Of a stretch of 64,000 bases of DNA, positions 33,425-41,876 are shown in pieces. The DNA lies in the NCBI GenBank assembly GCA_963809205.1, contig CAWEIS010000003.1, positions 124,001 through 188,000 on the forward strand. Reading direction: 5' to 3'. Numbering within the stretch: position 1 is the stretch's first letter; each line of letters opens with the position of its first letter. Both the position numbers and the translations under genes were made by a program. The notes beneath the pieces are model-generated. The model had not been told where the DNA came from, made no database searches, and saw only the letters and a program-made list of their open reading frames with translations. The stretch comes from DATLLN01 sp963809205 (GTDB taxonomy: Bacteria; Actinomycetota; Thermoleophilia; Gaiellales; JAICJC01).

Positions 33425-33841
33425 GTGCTGAGTCATGCCGAGTTCTGGACGGTGATCCTGCTGGCGGTGGTGCTGAAGCTGCCGCTGGCGCTGGTGCTCT
33501 GGGCGATCTGGTACGGCGCCAAGCTGGCCGATCGGGCGGAGACGCCGCCTCCCGTGCACGAGCAGCGGATGGCGCTGTGCGGCTACTGCGGCCACCGGAT
33601 CGCGATCGGATACGACGCTGCCGAGATGCACCGTGAGGCGACGCTGATCGCCGCGTCCACCGGCGAGGCGCCGTTCGACGTCGAGACCCGGCTGATCCGC
33701 CGCGAGCTGGCCGAGCCCGACCACTTCCCCGTCGAGCCGACGCGCTGTCCCGGCTGCGGCGAGTCCGCCGCGTGGGCCGCGATCGACACGCTGGACGACC
33801 AGACCTCGGCCGCGCTAGCGTCGGTGCGGCCGTCGCCCTGA
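33425..33841 (+). CDS. Membrane-anchored zinc-ribbon protein, unknown
   Basis: A 138-residue protein. One N-terminal membrane helix (FWTVILLAVVLKLPLALVLW) is followed by a cytosolic domain with CGYCGH (about 50-55) and CPGCG (about 110-114), a four-cysteine zinc-ribbon pair. It lies between the two PilZ genes on the opposite strand. No family is recognised. GTG start is supported by the TAGTCT box 8 bases upstream. Confidence 0.65.
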   Translation: MLSHAEFWTVILLAVVLKLPLALVLWAIWYGAKLADRAETPPPVHEQRMALCGYCGHRIAIGYDAAEMHREATLIAASTGEAPFDVETRLIRRELAEPDHFPVEPTRCPGCGESAAWAAIDTLDDQTSAALASVRPSP

Positions 33842-33848
33842 GTTCGGA

Positions 33849-34601
33849 CTAGGCGAACGGATAGCGCCTGGCGGGGCGCTGCGGCTGGTTCTCGGCCGTC
33901 GTCGCGTCGCGCGCTGCCTCGAGCCGCTCGGCCACGTCCGGCCGGCGGTCGTCCTCGGAGCCCTGCTCATTGGTGACGCGGGCGAGCTCGTTGATCCAGT
34001 GGCGGTCGGCCTCGAGCATGTCGGTGATCTCGCAACCGACGCGGTTGCGGCCGTAGATGGCGGGGATCTGCGTGACCACGCGGGCCTCCAGCCGCACCAG
34101 CCGCTGCGGCAGCTCGGCCGAGATCTCGACCTTGTCGCCAGACTGGAAGGCGCGGTTGGTGATGAAGGAGACGCCTGTGCGCGAGACGTCGGCCAGCCGG
34201 ATGTCGAGCTGCTCGCCGGGAGCGATCTCGCGGCCGTAGAGCACCTGCAGATACGCGGGCACGGAGACCCGGGCGCGCGGCGCGGTGCGGCTGGCGAAGT
34301 GGTCCTCGATCGAGCTGACGTACAGATGCAGCAGCAGCTCGGCGCCGGACTGGAAGAAGGTGCGCTGGATGGTGAACCGGACGTTGTGCCCATCGCCCTC
34401 CTGGTTGCGCTGCTGCCAGGTCAGCGTCAGTCCGTCGCGGACGTGGTTGCGGTCGCCGTAGGCGTAGATCATGTCGCCCTCGATAGCAGCCAGCATCAGG
34501 TTGAACACCCCGCCGTCCTGGGCGTAGACCTCGACCGTGCCCGGCATTTCGGGGAGGAGATCGAGTGCGAGGTTGAGGAGCTCCTTCGAGGTACGGGGCA
34601 T
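33849..34601 (-). CDS. PilZ-domain cyclic-di-GMP receptor (second copy)
   Basis: A 250-residue paralogue of the 32638 gene product: N-terminal beta domain with LLPEMPGTVEVYAQDGG, then a PilZ domain with RTAPRARVSVPAY and DVSRTGVSFITN. The first copy has the matching LPELPSVVDVLSEGGG and DVSATGLAF. Both should bind cyclic-di-GMP. The ATG at 34601 is preceded by AGAGGGA at ribosome-site distance, so this copy has a normal leader. The upstream gene on the same strand is the TadE-like fusion. Confidence 0.85.
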   Translation of the reverse strand: MPRTSKELLNLALDLLPEMPGTVEVYAQDGGVFNLMLAAIEGDMIYAYGDRNHVRDGLTLTWQQRNQEGDGHNVRFTIQRTFFQSGAELLLHLYVSSIEDHFASRTAPRARVSVPAYLQVLYGREIAPGEQLDIRLADVSRTGVSFITNRAFQSGDKVEISAELPQRLVRLEARVVTQIPAIYGRNRVGCEITDMLEADRHWINELARVTNEQGSEDDRRPDVAERLEAARDATTAENQPQRPARRYPFA

Positions 34602-34645
34602 CGCGTCCCTCTTATCGGCGGGAGGTGCCGCGAGCTTGAAGGGGA

Positions 34646-35431
34646 CTAGCGTCCGGGGCAGATCAGGCACGCCGTGGCCCACCAACGGGCGTAGCTGGCG
34701 AGCTCCGCGCGGCTCCCTGGCCGGCCGGTGGTGACCGCCTCGGGGTCGTTCCAGACCTGCTTGTCCCAGGGAGCGGTCGCGCCTGGGTCGAACCGCTCGC
34801 CGGCTCGGGCCGCCTGGTCGGCGGGGAGCAGGTCGGCAGCCGCCGATGCACCGTTGCCATCCCAGGCATCGCCCGCAATGTCGACCCCGGCTGGGTTGAA
34901 GGAGCCAGCGTGGCTGCCGGCCGCGCGGTAAACGGTGGCCGGGTATGGCGCCCAGTCGTCCTTCGCGAGATCCCACCAAGGGTGGCGCCCGGCCCAGCCG
35001 AGGTGTGCCGACGCGCGGGCGCCGACCGCGACGCCGTCGGGCCGCAGCTTCACGATCAGCCCTTCCCAGTCGTCGGCGTGGCTGCCGTCCAACGCCGCGA
35101 TGCCGGTGTGCGCCGTGCGTGAGTCCGGCAGGTACTCCCAGTACTCGAGATACAGGAAGCCGCCGCGGCGCACGGCGTGGACGAATAGCACCGGCCGCCG
35201 GGCGGTCGCGCACGAGCGCGAGCGGCAGGTGCGGAAGTCGACCGGCACCTCGTCGTCGCCGCGCTCGGGGACGATCAGCGGCGCGATCCGCTGTGCCTGG
35301 TCGAGGTAGGCGGCGTCGCCCGTCGGTTGCGCGAGCTGCGCCCGGGCGACGTTGGCCGCGCCGAGCAGGAGGGCGAGCACGACCAGGCCGATTCCGGCGT
35401 ACTCGGCCGTTGCCTGTCCGCGCTCGCGCAT
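34646..35431 (-). CDS. TadE/Flp-like N-terminus fused to a Vps62-like domain
   Basis: A 261-residue protein. It begins RERGQATAEYAGIGLVVLAL, a TadE/Flp-type prepilin start with Gly before the cleavage point and Glu at +5, then one membrane helix. The remaining 220 residues form an extracytoplasmic domain with YLEYWEYLPD, SHADDWEGLIVKL and HPWWDLAKDDWAPYP. The HADDWEG stretch resembles the Vps62-like domain found in fungi and bacteria, whose role is unclear. The fusion would place that domain on a pilus or on the membrane. The ATG at 35431 fits TAGCCT 6 bases upstream. Confidence 0.65.
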   Translation of the reverse strand: MRERGQATAEYAGIGLVVLALLLGAANVARAQLAQPTGDAAYLDQAQRIAPLIVPERGDDEVPVDFRTCRSRSCATARRPVLFVHAVRRGGFLYLEYWEYLPDSRTAHTGIAALDGSHADDWEGLIVKLRPDGVAVGARASAHLGWAGRHPWWDLAKDDWAPYPATVYRAAGSHAGSFNPAGVDIAGDAWDGNGASAAADLLPADQAARAGERFDPGATAPWDKQVWNDPEAVTTGRPGSRAELASYARWWATACLICPGR

Positions 35432-35437
35432 ATCGCG

Positions 35438-35443
35438 AGGCTA
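35438..35443 (-). promoter_or_regulatory. Leaderless -10 element (TAGCCT) for the TadE-like fusion gene
   Basis: TAGCCT on the minus strand ends 6 bases before the ATG at 35431. Confidence 0.5.
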
Positions 35444-35501
35444 GGGACGCGGGTGTGACGTGTGGGTGACGAGAAGTGGTAGGGGTGTGCCAGGTGGCAC
35501 C

Positions 35502-35918
35502 TCACTCCACGGCTTGCTTGACCAGCGCCAGGATCCGCTTCTCGTCGGCCTTGGTCAGCTTCTTCAGCGCGAAGGCGTTCGGCCACATGTTTCCGTCGTC
35601 GAGCTTGGCCCTCTCGCTGAAGCCGAACGTCGCGTACCGCGTCTTGAACTTCGCTCCGCTCTGGAAGAAGCAGACGACCTTGTCGTCCTTCGTCCAGGCG
35701 GGCATGCCGTACCAGGTCTTCGGCGCGAGCTCGGGGACGCCCGACTTGATCGCGGCGGCGAGCCGCTCGGCCATCTCCCGATCGTGATCCGGCATCTCGG
35801 CGATCTTGGCACGCATGTCGCCCTCGGGATCCTTGGCGGCTGCACGCCGCTCCCGTGCGCGCTCTCGCATCGCGGCCTGCTCCTCGGGCGTGAACGCCCT
35901 TCTCTTCCTCTCAGCCAT
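35502..35918 (-). CDS. DUF1801 / YdhG-like protein
   Basis: A 138-residue soluble protein: a charged helical N-terminus (about 1-40) and a YdhG/DUF1801-like domain with KTWYGMPAWTKDDKVVCFFQ and YATFGFSERAKLDDG. Some relatives are called iron chaperones by fold similarity, but function is not established. The ATG at 35918 follows an AAGGAGG ribosome site, so this mRNA has a leader. It stands alone between the TadE-like fusion and the flavin reductase. Confidence 0.78.
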   Translation of the reverse strand: MAERKRRAFTPEEQAAMRERARERRAAAKDPEGDMRAKIAEMPDHDREMAERLAAAIKSGVPELAPKTWYGMPAWTKDDKVVCFFQSGAKFKTRYATFGFSERAKLDDGNMWPNAFALKKLTKADEKRILALVKQAVE

Positions 35919-35979
35919 TCGGTCGTACCTCCTTGGAGTGGGAGTGTGCAGGGGTCAGGATCCTTGGCGCATACACCGG

Positions 35980-37923
35980 CTAGTGCAGCGCGGCCGGCGC
36001 CGAGACCGCCTCCAGCCCGGCCTCGGTGCCCTCGCGGATCGCCTCCTCGAACGACCGCGGACCGAGCGCGTCGCCGACGCGCACCGGCTCCGCGCCGCGG
36101 TCTTCGAGCTCCTCGAACAGAGAGCTGTCCGACGAGCGGCCGGCGCTGGCCACCACCGTGTCGACGCCCTCCAGCCGCACCTCGCGCTCGGAGAACACGT
36201 TGCGGCACACCAGCACGTCGCCCTCGACGGCGATCGGGCGCACGTGGTGGATCAGCTCGACGCCGGCCAGGTCGAGCCGCTCCAGGTACTGGTTGCGCTG
36301 GTACTGGTGGATCGCCTCGCCGAACGCGGCGGCCGAGGTCGCCAGCCGGACGTCGCATCCGCGCGCGGCCAGCAGCTCGGCGACGGCCAGGCCGGTCCAG
36401 TCGCCGCCCCAGTCGCTGACGACGACCCGCCGCCCGGTCTCCGCGCCCGCCAGCACGTCCCACGCGCCGACGACCGATCCGCCGGGCAGCTCGACGTCAT
36501 AGGGCCCGGCGCCGGTGGCGACGATCACGCGGTCGGGCGACTCGGCGAGCACGTCGTCGGCGGTCGCCACGGTGGAGTACCGCACGTCGCAGCCCGACAG
36601 CCAACGGTCGGCCGTGGCGATCAGGCCGCCGGCGATCTCCGCGTGCCCGGCAGCCGCGGTGGCGAGGCGCATCTGGCCGCCCGGCCCGTCGGTCGCCTCG
36701 AACACGACCACGCGCATTCCGCGCATGTGCGCACATGCCGCGGCCGCGGCGCCCGCGGGGCCTGCGCCGACGATCACCGCGGTGCCCTGGCGGCTCGCGG
36801 GAGGCGGGAGCCGCCGCTCGAACCCGGTCCAGGGGTTGATCGTGCAGGCGATCGGGAGGCCGGAGTGGTAGTGCCCGATGCATCCCTGGTTGCAGCCGAT
36901 GCAGCGCATGTACGGCTTGCCGGCGCGCGCCTTGTCCGGCATCCCGGGGTCGGTGATCATCGCGCGCGTCATGCCGCAGGCATCGCAGTCGCCGCGCTCG
37001 ATCATCGCGTTCGCGTCCGCGGCCTCGACGATCCGGCCGGTGGCGATCACCGGCACCGTCGACGCCGCCTTCATCCGCCGCGCGAAGGGCAGGATCGCGT
37101 TGTGCTCGATCGGCGACGGCGGGACGATCCAGCTCGACCCGCGGTACGTGGTCGACGAGCCGAGAGCGACCGACAGATAGTCGATCAGCCCGGCGTCGCT
37201 CAGCACGCGCGCGGCCTCGGCCAGCTCGTCCTCCGTGTTGGCGTCGGGCGACCAGTGCTCGTCGGTCAGCCGGCAGCCGACGGCGCCGTCCGGTCCGATG
37301 CCCTCGCGCATCGCCTCGCACACCTCGCGCAGGAAGCGCAGCCGGTTCTCGAACGAGCCGCCGTACTCGTCGGTGCGCCGGTTGACGTGGGGGGACAGAA
37401 ACTGGGTCGGGAGGTAGTTGAACCCGGCGCACACCTCGACGCCGTCGATCCCGCCCTGCGCGGCGTGCACCGCCGCCTGCCGGTAGCCGTCGATCATCTC
37501 CCTGATCTCACGGCGCGAGAGCGCGCGCGGCTCCGACTTGAACCGCGGGCTGGGCACGCTGGACGGTGCCACCGCCGCCGGCCGGGGCGGCGAGGCGATC
37601 ACCTCGCGGCCGCCGTGGAAGAGCTGCACCATGATCTTCGCGCCGTGCGCGTGCACGGCGTCGGATAGCCGCCGGAAGACCGGCACGATCTCGGGGAGGT
37701 AGCCGCCGATCGTGTGCGGCGTCAGCAGCCCGGTGTGGTGGGTCGCCGTCGCCTCGATGCAGATCAGCCCCACTCCGCCGCGCGCCCGGGTCTCGTGGTA
37801 TGCGATCAGGTCGGCGGTCGGCAGGTGGTCGTGGACGAGGCTCGTCTGGTGCGACGTCGAGACGATCCGGTTTCGGATCTCGACCGGGCCGAGTGCGAGG
37901 GGGGAGAAGAGGGTGTCCAGCAC
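35980..37923 (-). CDS. Old Yellow Enzyme / 2,4-dienoyl-CoA reductase-like FMN-FAD-[4Fe-4S] oxidoreductase
   Basis: A 647-residue three-cofactor enzyme. Residues 1-340 form the FMN barrel (VQLFHGGREV; PTQFLSPHVNRRTDEYGGSF). A CIGCNQGCIG set plus a later Cys in IACTINP binds a [4Fe-4S] cluster. The rest holds FAD (AVIVGAGPAGAAAAACAH) and NAD(P) domains. Relatives reduce dienoyl-CoA, trimethylamine or other enones; which applies here is open. The GTG at 37923 is supported by TAGAGT 7 bases upstream. It diverges from the LtrA gene with 40 bases between. Confidence 0.87.
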   Translation of the reverse strand: MLDTLFSPLALGPVEIRNRIVSTSHQTSLVHDHLPTADLIAYHETRARGGVGLICIEATATHHTGLLTPHTIGGYLPEIVPVFRRLSDAVHAHGAKIMVQLFHGGREVIASPPRPAAVAPSSVPSPRFKSEPRALSRREIREMIDGYRQAAVHAAQGGIDGVEVCAGFNYLPTQFLSPHVNRRTDEYGGSFENRLRFLREVCEAMREGIGPDGAVGCRLTDEHWSPDANTEDELAEAARVLSDAGLIDYLSVALGSSTTYRGSSWIVPPSPIEHNAILPFARRMKAASTVPVIATGRIVEAADANAMIERGDCDACGMTRAMITDPGMPDKARAGKPYMRCIGCNQGCIGHYHSGLPIACTINPWTGFERRLPPPASRQGTAVIVGAGPAGAAAAACAHMRGMRVVVFEATDGPGGQMRLATAAAGHAEIAGGLIATADRWLSGCDVRYSTVATADDVLAESPDRVIVATGAGPYDVELPGGSVVGAWDVLAGAETGRRVVVSDWGGDWTGLAVAELLAARGCDVRLATSAAAFGEAIHQYQRNQYLERLDLAGVELIHHVRPIAVEGDVLVCRNVFSEREVRLEGVDTVVASAGRSSDSSLFEELEDRGAEPVRVGDALGPRSFEEAIREGTEAGLEAVSAPAALH

Positions 37924-37930
37924 GCACGTG

Positions 37931-37936
37931 ACTCTA
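37931..37936 (-). promoter_or_regulatory. Leaderless -10 element (TAGAGT) for the flavin reductase gene
   Basis: TAGAGT on the minus strand ends 7 bases before the GTG at 37923. Confidence 0.55.
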
Positions 37937-37963
37937 TGTCACCCGGTGGAGCAGAATGCCCGC

Positions 37964-39091
37964 GTGGCGGACGACGCCGACGCACCGGTTCGGGTCTCGA
38001 CGCTCGAGCTGTTCTTCGATCTCGTGTTCGTGTTCACGATCACCCAGCTGACCGCGGTGATCGGCGAGCACACGGGGGCGGCCGGGCTTGCGCGCGCGGT
38101 GCTGATGCTCGGGCTGATCTGGTGGATGTACGGCGCGTACGCCTGGCTGACCAACGCCGTGGCGCCGAACAGCACGCCGCGGCGCCTGCTGCTGCTCGGT
38201 GGGATGGCCGCGTTCTTCGTGCAGGCGCTCGCGATCCCGACGGCGTTCGATGGCGCAGGGCTGGCGTTCGGGATCGGATACCTGGCCGTGGTCGTCGTCC
38301 ACTCGGGGCTCTATCTGCGCACCTCGTCGGAGAGCTCGCGGCGGGCCATCCTGCGCCTCGTGCCCTTCAATCTCGGAGCGGCGCTGCTCGTGCTGATCGG
38401 CGGGATCGCGGGCGGCGACTCGCAGTACGTGCTGTGGACGGCCGCACTGCTGCTCGAGTTGAGCACGCCGTTCCTGGCCGGCGGCGTCGAGGGCTTCGAG
38501 ATCTCCGTTCCGCACTTCGTCGAGCGCCACGGACTGGTCGTGCTGATCGCGATCGGTGAGTCCGTCGTCGCCGTCGGGGTCGGGGTCGCCGGCTCCGGCC
38601 ACCCGATCGACGCCCAGCTGGTGCTGGTCGCCCTGCTCGGTCTCGCGCTCAGCGCCGGGTTGTGGTGGACCTATTTCGGGGGCGACGAGCAGCGCGCGGA
38701 GCAGGCCCTCGTCGCCGCCCCGCCGCAGCGCCAACCGGTGATGGTGCTGGTCGGCTACTTCTACTGGCACCTGCTGATCCTGCTCGGCATCGTGCTCGCG
38801 GCGTCCACGCTCCACGAGGCGACCGGCCACCCGTCGGGCGAGCTGTCCACCGCTCGAGCGGTGCTGCTCGCCTCAGGCGTCGCGCTGTTCCTCGCCGGCG
38901 ATGCGCTGTTCCGGCGCACCCTGGGGATCGGCACAGCCGGGTGGCGGGTGCTCGCCGCACTGCTGTCGCTCGCGACGATCCCGGTTGGCAGCTCCGGATC
39001 CGCAGCGGCGCAACTCGTTGCACTGGTCGCGGTACTCCTCGCCTGCCTGCTGCTGGAGCACCACGCCGCCCGTCGCGGCGCGCCGGCCTAG
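37964..39091 (+). CDS. LtrA-family (low-temperature requirement A) membrane protein
   Basis: A 375-residue integral membrane protein with about ten to eleven helices. STLELFFDLVFVFTITQLTA at the N-terminus and HFVERHGLVVLIAIGESVVA in the middle are the two conserved LtrA motifs. The first LtrA was found through cold sensitivity in Listeria; the biochemical role is unknown. A GTG at 37964 is used; another in-frame GTG lies 12 codons upstream. It ends sharing CTAG with the stop of the gene on the other strand. Confidence 0.85.
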   Translation: MADDADAPVRVSTLELFFDLVFVFTITQLTAVIGEHTGAAGLARAVLMLGLIWWMYGAYAWLTNAVAPNSTPRRLLLLGGMAAFFVQALAIPTAFDGAGLAFGIGYLAVVVVHSGLYLRTSSESSRRAILRLVPFNLGAALLVLIGGIAGGDSQYVLWTAALLLELSTPFLAGGVEGFEISVPHFVERHGLVVLIAIGESVVAVGVGVAGSGHPIDAQLVLVALLGLALSAGLWWTYFGGDEQRAEQALVAAPPQRQPVMVLVGYFYWHLLILLGIVLAASTLHEATGHPSGELSTARAVLLASGVALFLAGDALFRRTLGIGTAGWRVLAALLSLATIPVGSSGSAAAQLVALVAVLLACLLLEHHAARRGAPA

Positions 39092-39468
39092 TTCACCCAG
39101 ATCCGTCCACGTCGCGACCAGTCGGCCGCGTCCAGCGCAGACGGCGGACGCACGCAGCGCCGGCGTGGGCGCCAGATCGGCGCCGTGCAACGATCCGCGG
39201 CGGACGCGGAGGCCGGCCCGCTGTCCGGCGGTCGGCTCATGGCCGAGGTTCGACCAGACCGCGAGCGGCCGGCCCGACTCGTCGACCACCAGGACGATGA
39301 CGGGGCGGACGGTGAAGCTCACTGTCACATCGGTGACACTCCCCCCGCAGCCTTCACCGTCCGCACTCCGTATCGATTCCGATCGAGGTGCGCATCCGAG
39401 GTGCCTACCCCCGGGAGCGCAAGCGCGACGATCGGCAAGATCGTCGCCCCAGTGAATCCACTCCGCAC
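39088..39468 (-). pseudogene. Riboswitch-controlled secreted protein gene with two compensating indels
   Basis: A GTG at 39468 with GGAGG 6 bases upstream opens VRSGFTGATILPIVALALPG, a signal peptide. This frame stops at 39325-39327, but adding one base to the G6 run at 39341-39346 joins it as KAAGGSVTDVTVSFTVRPVI and then VVDESGRPLAVWSNLGHEPT. A second shift near 39130 leads to ALDAADWSRRGRIWVN and a stop at 39088-39090 that shares CTAG with the ltrA stop. The total, 381 bases, is a multiple of three. A single secreted protein of about 126 residues is the simplest reading. It lies directly behind the GEMM riboswitch. Confidence 0.5.
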
Positions 39469-39507
39469 AGTTCCTCCGCCTCTTCGAGTCGTCGGCCTGC
39501 GATGAGC

Positions 39508-39593
39508 GGATCGGGATTCGGCAGCCGAGTCGTCTCGTACGAGACCTCTTGCTTTGCGTGCCCGCCTCGCGGCGGGTTTGCCTTTTTCGATCC
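39508..39593 (-). promoter_or_regulatory. GEMM-I (cyclic-di-GMP-I type) riboswitch
   Basis: On the minus strand the terminal stem GGATCG/CGATCC encloses AAAGGCAAACC, a hairpin CCGCC-GCGA-GGCGG with a GNRA tetraloop, then CACGCAAAGC, a second arm GTCTCG-TA-CGAGAC, and CGGCTGCCG. The order and the conserved GGCAAACC, GNRA loop and ACGCAAAGC match the GEMM-I consensus for cyclic-di-GMP; the P3 arm with GGTCTC/GAGAC and GGCTGCCG is also seen in cGAMP-type GEMM-Ib. The GTG of the target gene is 39 bases downstream. Confidence 0.83.
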
Positions 39594-39796
39594 GCAAGAA
39601 CATGATCGGAAAACGGGAAAGCCGGGCTGTCGCCCGTTCCGGTCTCACGGGGTCACCCATCTGCGGGATCGGCGGGCCGCGCGCCGCCGGTGGTTCCCCC
39701 GAAGGGGGCATGAATCGGACGGTTGGCCGGTCGATGCAGTTCCACGCCTCGTGCCGTGCTCTCGGCACGCTTCCATCCCCCAGGAGGAACACCTAC

Positions 39797-40309
39797 ATGA
39801 ACCGCATGCGCATCGCGCTGGCGGGTGCTGTCGTGGCCGTCGTGGCCGGGATCTGCGCCCTCCCCGCAATGGCCGCGCCACCCACGACCGCCACTGCGAC
39901 GCAGACGGTCAAGTTCACGAACCGCGCGTCCGTGCAGCTCACCCTCTCCCAGCCGATCGTCGACTTCGGACAGGTCGACCCGCTGACGCCGTACATCGCT
40001 GCCGGCGGCACGGCAACCGTGAAGGCGAACGCCCCGTGGACGCTGACGGTGGCTGCTCCGGCTAGCTTCACCGAGACCCCGACGGGCACCGGGACGATCC
40101 CGATCGGCCGCCTCGGACTCTCCGCCAACGGCGGTGCGTACAACACGCTGGTGACCGGCACCAACTCGGTGGCGAGCGGCGCGGCGACCACCAACACCGG
40201 TACCGCGACCACCCTGGGGTACCAGCTGCAGCTGCAGTTCGGCGACGCGCCGAACACCACCGGCAGCAACTACCAGGCGGTGCTCACGTACACCGCCTCG
40301 ACCCCGTAG
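39797..40309 (+). CDS. WxL-like secreted protein
   Basis: A 170-residue exported protein: signal peptide ending near PAMAAP, then one beta domain. VDFGQVDPLTPY, NAPWTLTVAAP (a WxL motif), IPIGRLGLSANGG and a closing QAVLTYTAST follow the layout of WxL surface domains, though the second WxL motif of Firmicute proteins is replaced by LTYTAS. The C-terminal domain of the next gene product has the same plan. The ATG at 39797 has an AGGAGGA ribosome site. It should lie outside the cell, held by the DUF916 protein encoded two genes downstream. Confidence 0.65.
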   Translation: MNRMRIALAGAVVAVVAGICALPAMAAPPTTATATQTVKFTNRASVQLTLSQPIVDFGQVDPLTPYIAAGGTATVKANAPWTLTVAAPASFTETPTGTGTIPIGRLGLSANGGAYNTLVTGTNSVASGAATTNTGTATTLGYQLQLQFGDAPNTTGSNYQAVLTYTASTP

Positions 40310-40334
40310 CTCTCCCTCGGAGCTGACGGCGATG

Positions 40335-40367
40335 CGGGGCGGCCGCTCGTTCAGAGCGGCCGCCCCG
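40335..40367 (+). terminator. Long GC hairpin after the first WxL-like gene
   Basis: A 13-base-pair stem (40335-40347 with 40355-40367) around a 7-base loop starts 26 bases after the stop. It may end or attenuate the transcript, leaving the first gene in excess over the two that follow. Confidence 0.65.
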
Positions 40368-40401
40368 TTCGTGTTCCCTGGCAGGAATCGAACCGTCCGC
40401 T

Positions 40402-41868
40402 TTGAACCACCACGGGAACGTGTCACCCCGGATCCTGTGCGGCGTGCTTGCATCGGCCTGCCTGCTGCTGGCCTGCTCCGCCGTGCCCGCCTCCGCGGCG
40501 ACCAACCTGATCGCGAACCCAGGGTTCGAGACGCAGGGCGCCGTCCAGACCGTCTTCTCGGACACGATCCCCGACGGTGACGCCTGGCGTGCGGCTTCCG
40601 GTGGGTACACCTACGGAGGCAACGCGCTCACGTCGTTCGGTGTGGCCAACACGACCGACGTGGCGATCGTCCAGTACTCGCAGGACTGGAGCGACACGAC
40701 CGTCACCGTGACGACGACGCCGCTGGCCACGTCGGCCAACCTCGTCGGCGGGGCGATGCTGCGATGGCAGAGCGGCGTCGGCTTCTACGGCTGCGGTGTC
40801 CGCTCAGGCGAGCTGGTCATCCAGCGGCGGTCGTCGAGCACGGACACCGTGCTGGGGTCGACCGGGATGACGGTCCACGCCAACACGTCGTATCGGATCG
40901 AGTTCTCGGCGACCGGCTCGACGCTCAGCTGCTCGGCCACCCCGACCGCGGGCGGGGGCACCACCTCGCTGAGCAGCACCGACACGGCGCTGACGTCGGG
41001 TGCGGACGGAGCGTTCGCCGTCAACGACACCAACCAGACCCGGCAGTTCCGGTTCTCCGCGCCCAGCGTCACCGCGGCGGTGCCCAGCGGCTGGAGCACG
41101 ATCGTGCCCACGGCCGGCCGGCCCGGGCTCGTGCCTGACCGCGTGGCTCCGGCCAACCTGGGGGCCGAGTCGCTGCAGGTGTTCGGGGGCGACGACTCGT
41201 TCGGCGGTTACGCCGGCCAGACCGTCGCCGTCACCCCGTCGACGACGTACATGCTGGAGGCGGCGATCAGCACCATCGCGCTGACCTCGGGCACCGCGCG
41301 GGTCGTGGTCACCGAATCGCCCAGCGGCGTGGCGACCACGCTCGGCGGAGCCTCCGGGACGACGCCGTGGACCGTCTATTCGACCTCGTTCACGACGCGC
41401 TCGAACACCACGTCCGTCACCGTGCGGCCGACGGTCAACGGGCTCGGCCGGGGCAGCTTCGATGATCTCTCGCTGGGCATCGCACCGCAGGTGTCGCTGT
41501 CGCTCTCGTCGGGCTCCGTCGAGTTCGGCACCGTCGACCCGCTGTCGTCGCCGTTCACCCGCCCATCGGCGCTGACGGCGACGGTCACGTCGAACGCGCC
41601 CTGGTCGCTGACCGTGGCCGGCTCCGGTGACTTCGGCGACGGACTCGGCAAGGCGTTCCCGCTGGCCCGCCTTGGCTGGCGGCTGGGTGGATCCGCGAGC
41701 GTGTTCACGCCGCTCTCGACCACCGCCACGACGGTCACCTCGGGCAGCGCCACATCGCCGTCCGGGGCGGCAAGCCCGCTGGACATGCAGCTGACCGTGA
41801 CCTACGCCGATCCGATCTCGGCCAACTCATTCCAGACCTCGCTCACCTACATCGCCCTGACTCCCTAG
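40402..41868 (+). CDS. Large secreted protein with jelly-roll modules and a C-terminal WxL-like domain
   Basis: A 488-residue exported protein. After a signal peptide (CLLLACSAVPASAA) come two beta-rich modules; the first opens NLIANPGFETQG, the usual start of CBM4/9-like jelly rolls, and the second has SLQVFGGDDSFGGYAGQTVA. The last 120 residues (VEFGTVDPLSSPF; NAPWSLTVAGSG; FQTSLTYIALTP) repeat the WxL-like domain of the upstream gene. The start may be TTG 40402 or GTG 40420. It ends 8 bases before the DUF916 gene, so these two form an operon. A surface carbohydrate-binding role is inferred. Confidence 0.65.
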   Translation: MNHHGNVSPRILCGVLASACLLLACSAVPASAATNLIANPGFETQGAVQTVFSDTIPDGDAWRAASGGYTYGGNALTSFGVANTTDVAIVQYSQDWSDTTVTVTTTPLATSANLVGGAMLRWQSGVGFYGCGVRSGELVIQRRSSSTDTVLGSTGMTVHANTSYRIEFSATGSTLSCSATPTAGGGTTSLSSTDTALTSGADGAFAVNDTNQTRQFRFSAPSVTAAVPSGWSTIVPTAGRPGLVPDRVAPANLGAESLQVFGGDDSFGGYAGQTVAVTPSTTYMLEAAISTIALTSGTARVVVTESPSGVATTLGGASGTTPWTVYSTSFTTRSNTTSVTVRPTVNGLGRGSFDDLSLGIAPQVSLSLSSGSVEFGTVDPLSSPFTRPSALTATVTSNAPWSLTVAGSGDFGDGLGKAFPLARLGWRLGGSASVFTPLSTTATTVTSGSATSPSGAASPLDMQLTVTYADPISANSFQTSLTYIALTP

Positions 41869-41876
41869 GAGGATCC

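Noticed and set aside
39600..39790. A second riboswitch on the plus strand before the WxL-like gene
   Set aside because: AACGGG/CCCGTT and CCCCC-GAA-GGGGG hairpins are present, but I see no GEMM, cobalamin, SAM or other known conserved core.
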